Assembly (NCBI GenBank): GCA_963753845.1
Contig: CAVWEI010000034.1
Span: forward strand, 1 to 64,000
Direction of reading: 5' to 3'
DNA length: 64,000 nucleotides
From: Thiosocius sp963753845
GTDB taxonomy: Bacteria > Pseudomonadota > Gammaproteobacteria > Chromatiales > Chromatiaceae
Under the pieces are notes generated by a model. It had not been told where the DNA came from, made no database searches, and saw nothing but the letters and a program-made list of their open reading frames with translations. This document shows positions 26,800 to 36,023 of the stretch, piece after piece. Numbering within the stretch: the first letter of the stretch is position 1; each line of letters begins with the position of its first letter. Position numbers and translations under genes: made by a program.

Positions 26800-27884
26800 A
26801 GGGGGAGTCATCCGCCAATGGTGCCGGTTTTGCGATTTCCCCCGGGCCCATCGATTGGCTGCCGGGGTGGGCGGCCAGGCTCATTGCGTGGCGACGCCAC
26901 TCCCTCGGGTGCTACGATGCGCGCACTGCGGGCTACTACCGGCACGTCTGGGCCAGACAGAACAGGCTGGGCGGTCTGGTGGAGTGGCTCAGATTCCGCC
27001 GGGAACTCGGACTGCCGCTCGATCAGGAAATGGCGAACCGCCTGCTCCATGCACTCGGTGACGCGCGTGGGCGCGTTGCCTGGCAGGCGGTGGAACTCCT
27101 GCTGGAAGCCAACGCCCTGGGCGGGGCGGCTGAAGTGGAGAGACTGGCCTGGCTGAGTCCTCACGCCGAGCACTCCCCCCCCATTGCGCACTATCTGCAC
27201 AGTGTCGGGGTCGCGCTGACCCCGCGTGCCGGAAAGCTGGCTGCGTTGCATGAATGCCAGCCGCAGTGGCGGCTGGCGTTTGCGGAGTATCTGTTTGGCT
27301 GTCAAGGCGATATTTGTGTCGTCGGCAACGCCGGTTCCATGAACGGTTCCGGCCTGGGTGCTGCAATAGACGACCATAGACTGGTGGTGCGCTTCAACCA
27401 CTGGGCCTCAACATCGGCGGCGCAGGAGGATCTTGGTTCGCGGCTCGATGTCTGGGTGTGCGCGCCAAAGTTCCTGCCGGAGGTTTTCCCCCTGAAACGG
27501 GGGCTCGCGCCGTGGATGGTCGTTACAGGACCGGATGCCCGGTATGACCGGGCTGGCCTGGACGTGGACTGGGACGTAGTACTCGACATGCTGGATGCGG
27601 GCGCGAAAGTGCTCACCATTCCGCAATCGGTCTGGTGCGATCCGGTCGCCTGGATCGGTGCGCCGCCAAGTGCAGGGGTGCTGTTTCTGGCTTGGGCGCG
27701 TCGCTTCGTCGAGGGATTCGACCGCTTGAAGATTGCCGGATTCGACGTCGCGAGCGCAGACACCAGGGGTTATCATCATGCCGGTAGGCGTTTTCGCCCC
27801 GTGCGAAGACACGATTGGGCCAGGGAGAGGGAGCTGATTGACTGCTGGAAGAGCGAAGGGTTGCGCTGTCTCACCGGCGATTGA
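26796..27884 (+). CDS. GT29 sialyltransferase-like protein (362 aa)
   Basis: The central part resembles the sialyl motifs of glycosyltransferase family 29. Motif L appears as CVVGNAGSMNGSGLGAAID at about residues 171-189, with HRLVVRFNHW following. A motif S-like segment is GVLFLAWARRFVEGFDRLKI at about 290-309. A His pair in the YHHAGRRF segment occupies the place of motif III/VS. GT29 enzymes transfer sialic acid (or, in plants and bacteria, related acids such as Kdo) from CMP-sugars. The first 165 residues are not recognised. It begins inside the preceding GT4-like gene by a GTGA overlap. No CMP-sialic-acid or CMP-Kdo synthesis gene lies in the window, so the donor must come from elsewhere. 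Confidence 0.68.
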   Translation: MKGESSANGAGFAISPGPIDWLPGWAARLIAWRRHSLGCYDARTAGYYRHVWARQNRLGGLVEWLRFRRELGLPLDQEMANRLLHALGDARGRVAWQAVELLLEANALGGAAEVERLAWLSPHAEHSPPIAHYLHSVGVALTPRAGKLAALHECQPQWRLAFAEYLFGCQGDICVVGNAGSMNGSGLGAAIDDHRLVVRFNHWASTSAAQEDLGSRLDVWVCAPKFLPEVFPLKRGLAPWMVVTGPDARYDRAGLDVDWDVVLDMLDAGAKVLTIPQSVWCDPVAWIGAPPSAGVLFLAWARRFVEGFDRLKIAGFDVASADTRGYHHAGRRFRPVRRHDWARERELIDCWKSEGLRCLTGD

Positions 27885-28343
27885 TGGTACTTGCCAACGC
27901 TGGGGGCAGAGCGCCAGCGCGCCCGCGGCAAGGGGTTTCAGCGGCGCGCGGGGCGGCTCGGCCTCCGCATCTCCTGATTGCAGTGGCCAGATTCGGTCAC
28001 ATCGTGATCCACTGGTTGGATCCCCTGGCAGCGACATGCGCATTGAACAACTGGCACCTGTCGGAAATAAGATGCTAGCCCGCAAAACTCACCGGTCGGC
28101 AAACGACGGTTAGGTAACTTATTGACCCGCGGAGATTAAAGCAGCAAATGAGCTTGTCTTGGAGAATGACACACTGTTTTCGCCGTTTGCCTATCGCGGT
28201 GCTGGCGGTTTCTCGCTCGCTCCGGCTTGAGCTTCACTCAAGTGGTAGCTACGGCTACCACTTTCGCTCCAGCCCGGCGCCCGAGCGGCTGCGAATTCCG
28301 CCAGCCCTCGCGATACCGGTGAGCTTTGCGGGCTAGAGGAAGA
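27885..28343. other. Leader region of the PKS operon, no gene
   Basis: About 460 bp between the GT29-like gene and the polyketide synthase. Small open frames here lack motifs. It probably contains the PKS promoter, but no clear -35/-10 pair stands out. Two adjacent hairpins occur about 80 nt before the PKS start. Confidence 0.5.
28226..28262 (+). promoter_or_regulatory. Paired hairpins in the PKS leader
   Basis: Two neighbouring inverted repeats: 6-bp arms 28226-28231 and 28237-28242, and perfect 9-bp arms 28241-28249 and 28254-28262 with a 4-base loop. They share two bases, so they cannot both form fully. There is no following T tract, so they do not look like a standard terminator. They may affect transcription or translation of the PKS. 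Confidence 0.35.
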
Positions 28344-31300
28344 ATGAACAAGCGAGTAGCAATTGTCGGGTACAGCTTCCGGTTCCCGGGTGCCAACCCG
28401 GATACTTTCTGGGACAGTCTTCGGGCCGGTCGCAACCTGGTAACCCGTGTCCCCGACGATCGCTGGGCCCAGGAAACCTATCTGCACCCCCGCAAGTCGG
28501 AACCCGGGACCAGCTACACCTTTGCGGCAGGAACCTTGGGCGATGTATCGGGTTTCGATGCCGCATTTTTTGGCATTTCACCGCGCGAAGCGGAGCAGAT
28601 GGACCCTCAGCAGCGTCTGCTGCTGGAATTGACCTGGGAGGCCTTCGAGCGCGGCGGGATTCCGCCATCCAGCGTGGGTGGCGGCCGCGGCGCAGTCTAC
28701 ATCGGCTATTCCGGGTCGGATTACTCCTACCGCAGGACAGATGATCTCGCTTCGTTTGACGCCTCGACGATGACGGGCAATACCGCCAGCATCGCGGCAA
28801 ATCGAATCTCTTATCAGTTCGATTTGCACGGCCCCAGTATGGCAGTCGATACCGCCTGCTCCTCGTCGCTGGTCGCATTTCACCAGGCATACCAGTCGAT
28901 TCGGTATGGGGAGTCGGACCTGGCGGTTGTAGGCGGTGTGAGTCTGCACCTACATCCGTTTGCCTTTGTCGGCTTCTCAAAGGCGTCGATGCTGTCCCGA
29001 AGGGGCATCTGCAATGTGTTCGATGCCGCCGGCGATGGCTATGTGCGTTCCGAAGGCGCCGGTATCTTCATACTGAAGGATCTCGACGCCGCGCTGTCGG
29101 ACGGAAATCGCATCCATGCGGTGGTGGCATCCTCGGGAGCAAATTGCGACGGCCGGACCAACGGCATCACGGTGCCGGGTTTCGATACCCAGGTGGCACT
29201 CTTGCGAGAGCTCTATGCCGAGGCGGGAATCGCGCCGTCCGAGATCGACTACCTGGAGGCACATGGTACCGGGACCGCGGTAGGCGATCCGATCGAAACA
29301 CGGGCCCTGGGCGTCGCCCTCGGGGAAGGTCGCGTGCCGGAGACGCCGCTCCTGATCGGGTCTGTGAAGAGCAACCTCGGGCACCTGGAAGCGGCCTCCG
29401 GTGCTGCCGGTCTGGCGAAAGCCCTGGCGTGCCTGGAACATCGCAGTGTGCCGCCGACCATCCATCTGAACACGGTGAATCCAAACATCCGGCTGGATGA
29501 ATGGAACCTCGCGGTGGTCACTGAAAATACACCGCTCGCGGCGGACAAGCCCCTGGTGATCGGGGTGAACTCATTCGGTTTTGGGGGCGCCAATGCCCAT
29601 GTGATCCTGCAAGGTGCCGCACCGCGCGCTCCCGATAAAGAGGTGGCCCCCGGGCGGCCGGTCCCGCTGCTGCTGTCGACGCGCAGCAGCGAGGCGCTCC
29701 GCGCAATTGCCGCGGACTACGCAGTCTGGCTGCGCAACCGACCGGAGGTGCCGCTCTACGATATCGCGTACAGCACGGCCTTTCACCGCGACCGGCACAA
29801 GTACCGCGCAGTCGCATTTGCCGAAGACCGGGAAACACTCATATCGGGCCTCGAGGTCTTTGCCGCAGGCGGTGAGACGGAGGTGGTGAGGCAGGATGAA
29901 TCGCTGGACGAGGCGTCCCGTCCGGTGTTTGTGTACTCGGGCAACGGTTCTCAATGGGCAGGGATGGGGCGAACCCTTCTGCAGGTGGACCCGGTGTTTC
30001 GACAAGCGGTGGAACGTGTCGATTCGCTGTTTGGACGCGTCTCGGACTTTTCCCTGCTGAATGAGCTGCAGGCCGAGGAAGACACGGATCGTCTGTCCCT
30101 GACCGAGGTGGCTCAGCCGACGCTGTTTGCGGTACAGGTGGGCATCACCGAGATGCTGCGCGCCTGGGGCGTGGTGCCGGCGGCCGTGGTCGGCCACAGT
30201 GTGGGTGAAGTCGCGGCGGCCTGGGCCTCTGGCGCTCTGACGCTTGAGCAGGCCGTTCGGGTGGTCGATGCGAGAAGCACCCAGCAGGGTACGACGCGCG
30301 GCCAGGGCGGTATGACAGCCGTGGGGCTGGGCGTGGATGCGGCCAATGATCTGCTGCGGGAGGCTGGCCTGTCGGGGCAAATCGTGGTGGCCGGCATCAA
30401 CAGTGCACGTGGCGTGACCCTGGCGGGGAATCTCGATGCACTCCGGGCTTTCGAACATCGCCTCGCAGAGCGCGAGGTATTTCAGCGCCGCATCAAGTTG
30501 GAGTATGCCTTCCACAGCCCGGCCATGGACCCGATAGCCCTACCCTTGCAGGAATCCTTGCGGAGTCTGCAACCACACGCCTCAGGCATCCCGTTCTACT
30601 CGACGGTTACCGGAAACCGGCTCGCTGGTGAACAACTCGGGGCGGTCTACTGGTGGCGCAATGTTCGCGAACCGGTGCAGTTCGAGGGTGCGATAACGGC
30701 GCTTATTGACCACGACTACAATTGTTTCGTCGAGGTCGGTCCCAGCGCCATTCTGCGAAACTATGTCAGCGACTGCCTGCGCGAACAGTCGGTCGAGGGC
30801 CAGGTCATTCCCACCATGGCGCGCGACGATGACCGGCTTCACACCCTGCGCCAGGCCTTGTTCCAGTTGCTGAATGCCGGCGCACCGATCGGTCTGGAGC
30901 GCCTGTTCCCAAGGTCGCGGGAGTTCGTCGACATCCCCACCTATCCCTGGCAGCGCGAGCGCTACTGGCATCCGGTGACCGCCGAGGGGTACGACCTGAT
31001 CGGTCGGCGCAAGGTGCATCCTTTGTTGGGTTACCGCCTGCACGAACACGAGGTGGAATGGGAAAATCACCTCGATCCGGAGGCCTATCCGAACCTGCGC
31101 GATCACGCCGTCGGTGATGCCGTGGTGTTTCCGGCCGCGGGTTTCGTGGATATGGCTCTGGCCGCCGCGAATGAATGGCAGAGTGGCGCGGCACAAGAGA
31201 TCGAGGAACTGGAGATACGCGCACCGCTGTTGCTCGAGGATGGCCGTGCGAAGTCCGTGAGACTGCGGATCGATGTTGCGGATGGCGGCTTCACCATTCG

Positions 31301-34300
31301 CAGCCGCGATCGTCTAGGCGATGACCCCTGGCTGGTGAATGTCGTGGGACGTTTGCTCAGCAGCCCGTCCTGCCAAGTCCCGGAGAAACTGCGCTCACCC
31401 GTGAATCCTGTGGAGGCGTCGGGTGAGGAACATTACCTCCTGACTGCGCGGGTCGGGCTGGACTATGGTCCGTCCTTTCAATCGGTCAACGGCATCTGGT
31501 ACGAACCGGGTGGGGTGCTGGCCAGATTGCGGACGCCGTCGACTGTCTTGGCCGAAGTGTCGCAAGCCCGTCTGCATGCCAGTTACCTGGACGGCGGTTT
31601 TCAGCTGCTGGTTGACATCTTGCGGGATGAAGTCGCCTCCGGCGCCGTCCATGCCTTTGTTCCGGTGAAGATCGGTCGCCTGATATTGCGGCAGCCGGGT
31701 GTAGAGATAGCCTACGCACGTGCAATCCTGTTGCGTCGCGGTCCGCGCTCGGCGGTCGCCAGCTTTGCGCTTTTCGATGCCAATGGGCTGAACGTGGCCA
31801 GTCTGGAAGAGGTGCGGTTCCGGGCGGTGCAATTGCGTCAGCATCGTGCCGAGCATGCAGACTTTCTCGCGTTTCATGCCGTGCCGCGTCCGCGCCCTTC
31901 TGACCAGGCGGTAGCACGGCTCCCTTCCAGCAAAGGCATGCTGAAGACCGGCCGGCAGCGCCTGCACAAGCCCGAGCGCATTCAGGCAAGGAAGCGCTAC
32001 TACGGCGAAGTCGAGCCACTTTTGGACGTGCTCTGTGCGTCTTTTGCCGAACACGCGTTGCGCCAGTTGGTGGCCGAAGATGCCCTCGTCGATCCGCAGC
32101 ATTTGAAAGATTCAGGGATCGTTGCAGCTGAACATGGTGCCCTGTTGTTGCGATTGGTCGACGTGCTGGAAGAGGACGGGGTGCTGGAGCCGACTGACGC
32201 CGGTTGGCGCTGGGCGCCCGATTCCAGCCTGCCGGATCCAGGCGATGTGTGGATCAGCCTGCTGGGGGATTACCCTGACTATGCCGCTGAGTTACTCATG
32301 GTCGGCCGCGTCGGCATGCACCTGCCCGAGATGCTGAAAGGACTGGTGAGCGATGAGTCGATCGTTCCCCGGGATTGCGGCAGCACGGTGCTGGAGAACT
32401 ACGCGGCCAGCTCACCTTCTGTTGTCGATATCCAATTGGCCGTAATCGACATGCTGCGCATGGCGATCGCACAACTGCCGAGCGGCCGGAGGCTGCGTGT
32501 CCTGGAGTGGTGCTCATGCCGTTCGCAGCTGACCGCTCAGGCGCTGCCAGTGCTGGACTTCGGGTGCTGTGACTATGTACTGGCCGCCTCGAGCCAACGC
32601 GTGCTCGATGACCGGGAAGCGCTGCTGGAGCATTATCCCGAGGTTCAGACCCGATTGCTGGCGTTGGATGATGGGCATGACGGCGAACCTGCCTTGGGGC
32701 AGCCCTGCGACCTGGTGTTGCTGCCTGCAGGCGAGTTGGACATGGCAGATGCCGACCGCCTGTTCGGCATGCTGCGCCATAGTCTGGTGCCAGGCGGCCT
32801 GGTTCTCCTGCTGGCACAGCATCCGGCACGCTGGACCGATCTGGTTTTTGGCGCGCTACACGAGGGTGCTGGCGAAGAACCCGGGCATGCGGCGGTCCGC
32901 CATCCCGCCGCCTGGCAGAACATGGCGGTGCGACATGGCCTCAAACTGACCGGCAGCCTGCATGATCTGCCCGAGCTCGAGTCGGGCGCCTACCTGATGC
33001 TCTTTCAAAGTGACGGCGAGGCAGCCTCATCGACGCAGGGCGCCGTAGCAGAGCCTCCCGGGACATGGATCCTGCTTCAGGATGGCGAGGGCTACAGCGC
33101 GGCCCTGGCGAACAGTGTTGCCAGCGAGCTGCGCCTGCTGGGACACAGGGTGGTGACAGCGACGGCAGCCCGTCATTTCGCAGTAAGCGACGCTGCGAGC
33201 TACACCTTGGATCCTTGTTCGCTCGAACAGTTTTCCTCCCTCGTGACATCGGTGCGGGATCTTTATGGCGAGGTCCACGGTCTGGTGCATCTGTACGAGT
33301 TGAACGCCAGGGATGTTGAACAATCTCCCGAAGCCATGCTGGCCGCGCAGCAGCGCCGCTGTGTCTCTGCGCTCGCCATGTTGCGGGCCTGTGAGTTGCA
33401 GGATGTCACGCCGGCCTGTTGTCTGGTCACGGTGCGTGCCGCGCTGGCGATGTTGCCCCGGTCGGTGCGCGAGCCACTGGGCGCGCGCCTTGGCGATGCA
33501 GATGACGCGCCTTTGTGGGGACTCGGCCGCACGATGATGAACGAGTACCCGGATTTGGCAGTCCGTTTGATAGACTGCGCCGATCCGGACCGCCTGGAAC
33601 GCATGGCCGCGGGACTGCTGCGCGAGATCCTGGCACCGGATGAAGAGGACGAGATCATCATAACCAGTGACGGGCGCTACGCGCCGCGTCTGAGCACCCA
33701 ATTCCTTCAGGCACTACCGACTGAGGAAGGTGCACCCGGCGAGCCATCCGTCGTGCGGCTCGATTTCAGCCAACCGGGACCGCTGAAGCATCTGGGTTGG
33801 CGGGTGGACCGACTGGCGGCGCCGACGGCCGACGAAGTGGAGATCGAGGTCAGGAGCGCGGGCCTGAACTTCCGCGACGTGATGTACGCCATGGGACTCC
33901 TGTCCGACGAGGCCGTGGAGTCCGGGTTTGCCGGCCCAACCCTGGGCATGGAATTGTCCGGGGTGGTTCGCCGGGTGGGGCCGCAGGTGGCAGATCTCGG
34001 GCCGGGGGACGAGGTGATCGCATTTGCGCCCGCGAGCTTCGCAACCAGGGCAATGACGAGGGCGGGCGCCGTGGTGCGGAAACCCGCTGGTTGGTCTTTC
34101 GAGGCGGCAGCCACCATTCCGACCACTTTCTTCACGGTCTACTACGCGCTGCACCATCTGGCCCACATGCGCGAAGGTGAACGGATTCTGATTCATGGCG
34201 CTGCCGGCGGGGTAGGCATCGCCGCGATTCAGTTGGCCAAGTTCAAAGGCGCGGAGATTTTCGCCACGGCAGGTTCAGAGGAGAAGCGCGATTTCGTACG

Positions 34301-36023
34301 CATGCTCGGGGCCGACCATGTGATGGATTCACGTTCACTGGACTTCGCCGACGAGATCCTGCGGGTGACGGGGGGGCAGGGTGTGGATGTGGTGCTGAAC
34401 TCGCTGGCCGGCGAGGCAATAAACCGTAACCTGAGGGTGTTGCGACCCTTCGGTCGGTTTATGGAGCTGGGCAAGCGCGATTTCTTCGAGAATACGAAAA
34501 TCGGCCTGCGTCCGTTCCGCAACAATATCTCGTATTTCGGTATCGATGCGGATCAGTTGATGTCCGAGCGGCCAGACCTGACCCGGCGCCTGTTTGGCGA
34601 ACTCATGGATCTGTTCGAGCAGGAAGTGCTCAAACCGCTGCCGTTCCGCGCTTTCCCTGCCGGCGATGTCGTGGATGCATTTCGCTACATGCAGCAATCG
34701 AAACATATCGGCAAGGTTGTGATCAGCTTTCGTGAAGGTGCGCCGGCCGGGATGGAGGCGCCGGGCGGGCGTCCCGTGTTGACTCTGCCGGCAGAGGCAA
34801 CCTACCTGGTTACTGGCGGTCTCGGTGGATTCGGCCTCAAGACGGCACAGTGGCTGGCCGGCAAGGGTGCCCGGCATCTGGTGTTGCTGGGCCGGCGCGG
34901 ACTGGCCAGCCCCGAGGCGCAGGCGGCGGTGGACGCGCTACAGGCCAACGGCGTCACCGTGCGGGTGCACGCGTGCGACGTAACGAGACGCAAGGCCCTG
35001 GCAGAGGTGCTTCAGGACATTGCGGCGAATCTGCCGCCGCTACGCGGGGTAGTGCACGCGGCCATGGTCATCGAGGATGGATTGTTGCGCAATCAGGATG
35101 AAGAGGCGTTTCACAAGGTACTCGCGCCGAAGGTGCTGGGGGCCCGCCACCTTCACGATCTGACCAGTGGGCTGCCGCTGGATTTCTTTGTCCTGTATTC
35201 ATCGGCCACCACCATGTTCGGCAACCCTGGCCAGGGCAACTACGTGGCTGCAAACCATTACCTGGAGGCATTGGCCGAGCATCGGCGGGCGCTGGGGCTG
35301 CCGGCGCTGTGTCTCAGTTGGGGAGCCATCGAAGACGTGGGTTACCTTGCACGCCACCAGGAACTGAAAGATGCCCTGCAGTCTCGCATGGGCGGTCCCG
35401 CCATGCCTTCTGACGAGGCACTGCAAGTGCTCGAGCAGGTCATGCTGCGCGATCAATCGGGGCTCGGGGTGATGGACATCGAATGGTCTGCATTGCGCCG
35501 CTTTCTGCCCACCGCATCTGCACCCAAGTACCTTGAGCTCGCTCTCCATGCCGAGGATGTCGGTGGCGACGCGGACGGACCCGCCGAGATCCAGCGCCTG
35601 CTGGAGGAGTTGGGCCCGGATGAGCTTCAGGCTGTGTTTGTCGACCTGCTCAAACGCGAGGTCGCCGAGATCCTGCGGATATCGCCCGAGCGCCTGGACG
35701 AGGCGCGTTCGATGTACGACCAGGGGATGGACTCGTTGATGGGAATGGAGCTGGTTGCCGCGGTCGAGGACAGGTTCGGTATCAACCTGCCGATCATGGC
35801 GCTCAGCGAGGGGCCGACGATCACCAGGCTGGTGGAACGCATTATCCGCCAGGTCAAGGCACCTGAGGGCACCGCCGAAGAGCCGGGGAACGAACTTGAC
35901 GACCAGGTTCGCAGCATGGCGGCGCGACACGGGGGTGAAGCCGATGTCGTGGACATCGAGGAGCTGACTGCAGCCGTGGGCGACAACGGTTCCGCGGACC
36001 GAAGGCTACTCAAAAGCTCATGA
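28344..36023 (+). CDS. Highly reducing type I polyketide synthase, RkpA-like (2559 aa)
   Basis: One full reducing module. KS at about 1-430 has Cys in DTACSSSL (about 171), EAHGTGT and SNLGHLEAASG. AT at about 525-830 has GHSVGEVAAAW and YAFHSPAMD, suggesting malonyl-CoA. DH at about 890-1160 has His in LRDHAVGDAVVFP and Asp in SYLDGGFQL. A methyltransferase-like stretch at about 1215-1535 lacks the Gly-rich SAM loop (LRVLEWCSC), so it is probably dead. A structural KR part follows, then ER at about 1800-2130 (HGAAGGVGIAA), KR at about 2150-2335 (TGGLGGFG, GNPGQGNYVAAN) and ACP at about 2430-2500 (GMDSL). There is no thioesterase; release is likely by the next gene, whose ATG overlaps the stop. 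Used iteratively it would make a saturated acyl chain. ATG 28344 has AGAGGA upstream. Confidence 0.93.
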   Translation: MNKRVAIVGYSFRFPGANPDTFWDSLRAGRNLVTRVPDDRWAQETYLHPRKSEPGTSYTFAAGTLGDVSGFDAAFFGISPREAEQMDPQQRLLLELTWEAFERGGIPPSSVGGGRGAVYIGYSGSDYSYRRTDDLASFDASTMTGNTASIAANRISYQFDLHGPSMAVDTACSSSLVAFHQAYQSIRYGESDLAVVGGVSLHLHPFAFVGFSKASMLSRRGICNVFDAAGDGYVRSEGAGIFILKDLDAALSDGNRIHAVVASSGANCDGRTNGITVPGFDTQVALLRELYAEAGIAPSEIDYLEAHGTGTAVGDPIETRALGVALGEGRVPETPLLIGSVKSNLGHLEAASGAAGLAKALACLEHRSVPPTIHLNTVNPNIRLDEWNLAVVTENTPLAADKPLVIGVNSFGFGGANAHVILQGAAPRAPDKEVAPGRPVPLLLSTRSSEALRAIAADYAVWLRNRPEVPLYDIAYSTAFHRDRHKYRAVAFAEDRETLISGLEVFAAGGETEVVRQDESLDEASRPVFVYSGNGSQWAGMGRTLLQVDPVFRQAVERVDSLFGRVSDFSLLNELQAEEDTDRLSLTEVAQPTLFAVQVGITEMLRAWGVVPAAVVGHSVGEVAAAWASGALTLEQAVRVVDARSTQQGTTRGQGGMTAVGLGVDAANDLLREAGLSGQIVVAGINSARGVTLAGNLDALRAFEHRLAEREVFQRRIKLEYAFHSPAMDPIALPLQESLRSLQPHASGIPFYSTVTGNRLAGEQLGAVYWWRNVREPVQFEGAITALIDHDYNCFVEVGPSAILRNYVSDCLREQSVEGQVIPTMARDDDRLHTLRQALFQLLNAGAPIGLERLFPRSREFVDIPTYPWQRERYWHPVTAEGYDLIGRRKVHPLLGYRLHEHEVEWENHLDPEAYPNLRDHAVGDAVVFPAAGFVDMALAAANEWQSGAAQEIEELEIRAPLLLEDGRAKSVRLRIDVADGGFTIRSRDRLGDDPWLVNVVGRLLSSPSCQVPEKLRSPVNPVEASGEEHYLLTARVGLDYGPSFQSVNGIWYEPGGVLARLRTPSTVLAEVSQARLHASYLDGGFQLLVDILRDEVASGAVHAFVPVKIGRLILRQPGVEIAYARAILLRRGPRSAVASFALFDANGLNVASLEEVRFRAVQLRQHRAEHADFLAFHAVPRPRPSDQAVARLPSSKGMLKTGRQRLHKPERIQARKRYYGEVEPLLDVLCASFAEHALRQLVAEDALVDPQHLKDSGIVAAEHGALLLRLVDVLEEDGVLEPTDAGWRWAPDSSLPDPGDVWISLLGDYPDYAAELLMVGRVGMHLPEMLKGLVSDESIVPRDCGSTVLENYAASSPSVVDIQLAVIDMLRMAIAQLPSGRRLRVLEWCSCRSQLTAQALPVLDFGCCDYVLAASSQRVLDDREALLEHYPEVQTRLLALDDGHDGEPALGQPCDLVLLPAGELDMADADRLFGMLRHSLVPGGLVLLLAQHPARWTDLVFGALHEGAGEEPGHAAVRHPAAWQNMAVRHGLKLTGSLHDLPELESGAYLMLFQSDGEAASSTQGAVAEPPGTWILLQDGEGYSAALANSVASELRLLGHRVVTATAARHFAVSDAASYTLDPCSLEQFSSLVTSVRDLYGEVHGLVHLYELNARDVEQSPEAMLAAQQRRCVSALAMLRACELQDVTPACCLVTVRAALAMLPRSVREPLGARLGDADDAPLWGLGRTMMNEYPDLAVRLIDCADPDRLERMAAGLLREILAPDEEDEIIITSDGRYAPRLSTQFLQALPTEEGAPGEPSVVRLDFSQPGPLKHLGWRVDRLAAPTADEVEIEVRSAGLNFRDVMYAMGLLSDEAVESGFAGPTLGMELSGVVRRVGPQVADLGPGDEVIAFAPASFATRAMTRAGAVVRKPAGWSFEAAATIPTTFFTVYYALHHLAHMREGERILIHGAAGGVGIAAIQLAKFKGAEIFATAGSEEKRDFVRMLGADHVMDSRSLDFADEILRVTGGQGVDVVLNSLAGEAINRNLRVLRPFGRFMELGKRDFFENTKIGLRPFRNNISYFGIDADQLMSERPDLTRRLFGELMDLFEQEVLKPLPFRAFPAGDVVDAFRYMQQSKHIGKVVISFREGAPAGMEAPGGRPVLTLPAEATYLVTGGLGGFGLKTAQWLAGKGARHLVLLGRRGLASPEAQAAVDALQANGVTVRVHACDVTRRKALAEVLQDIAANLPPLRGVVHAAMVIEDGLLRNQDEEAFHKVLAPKVLGARHLHDLTSGLPLDFFVLYSSATTMFGNPGQGNYVAANHYLEALAEHRRALGLPALCLSWGAIEDVGYLARHQELKDALQSRMGGPAMPSDEALQVLEQVMLRDQSGLGVMDIEWSALRRFLPTASAPKYLELALHAEDVGGDADGPAEIQRLLEELGPDELQAVFVDLLKREVAEILRISPERLDEARSMYDQGMDSLMGMELVAAVEDRFGINLPIMALSEGPTITRLVERIIRQVKAPEGTAEEPGNELDDQVRSMAARHGGEADVVDIEELTAAVGDNGSADRRLLKSS

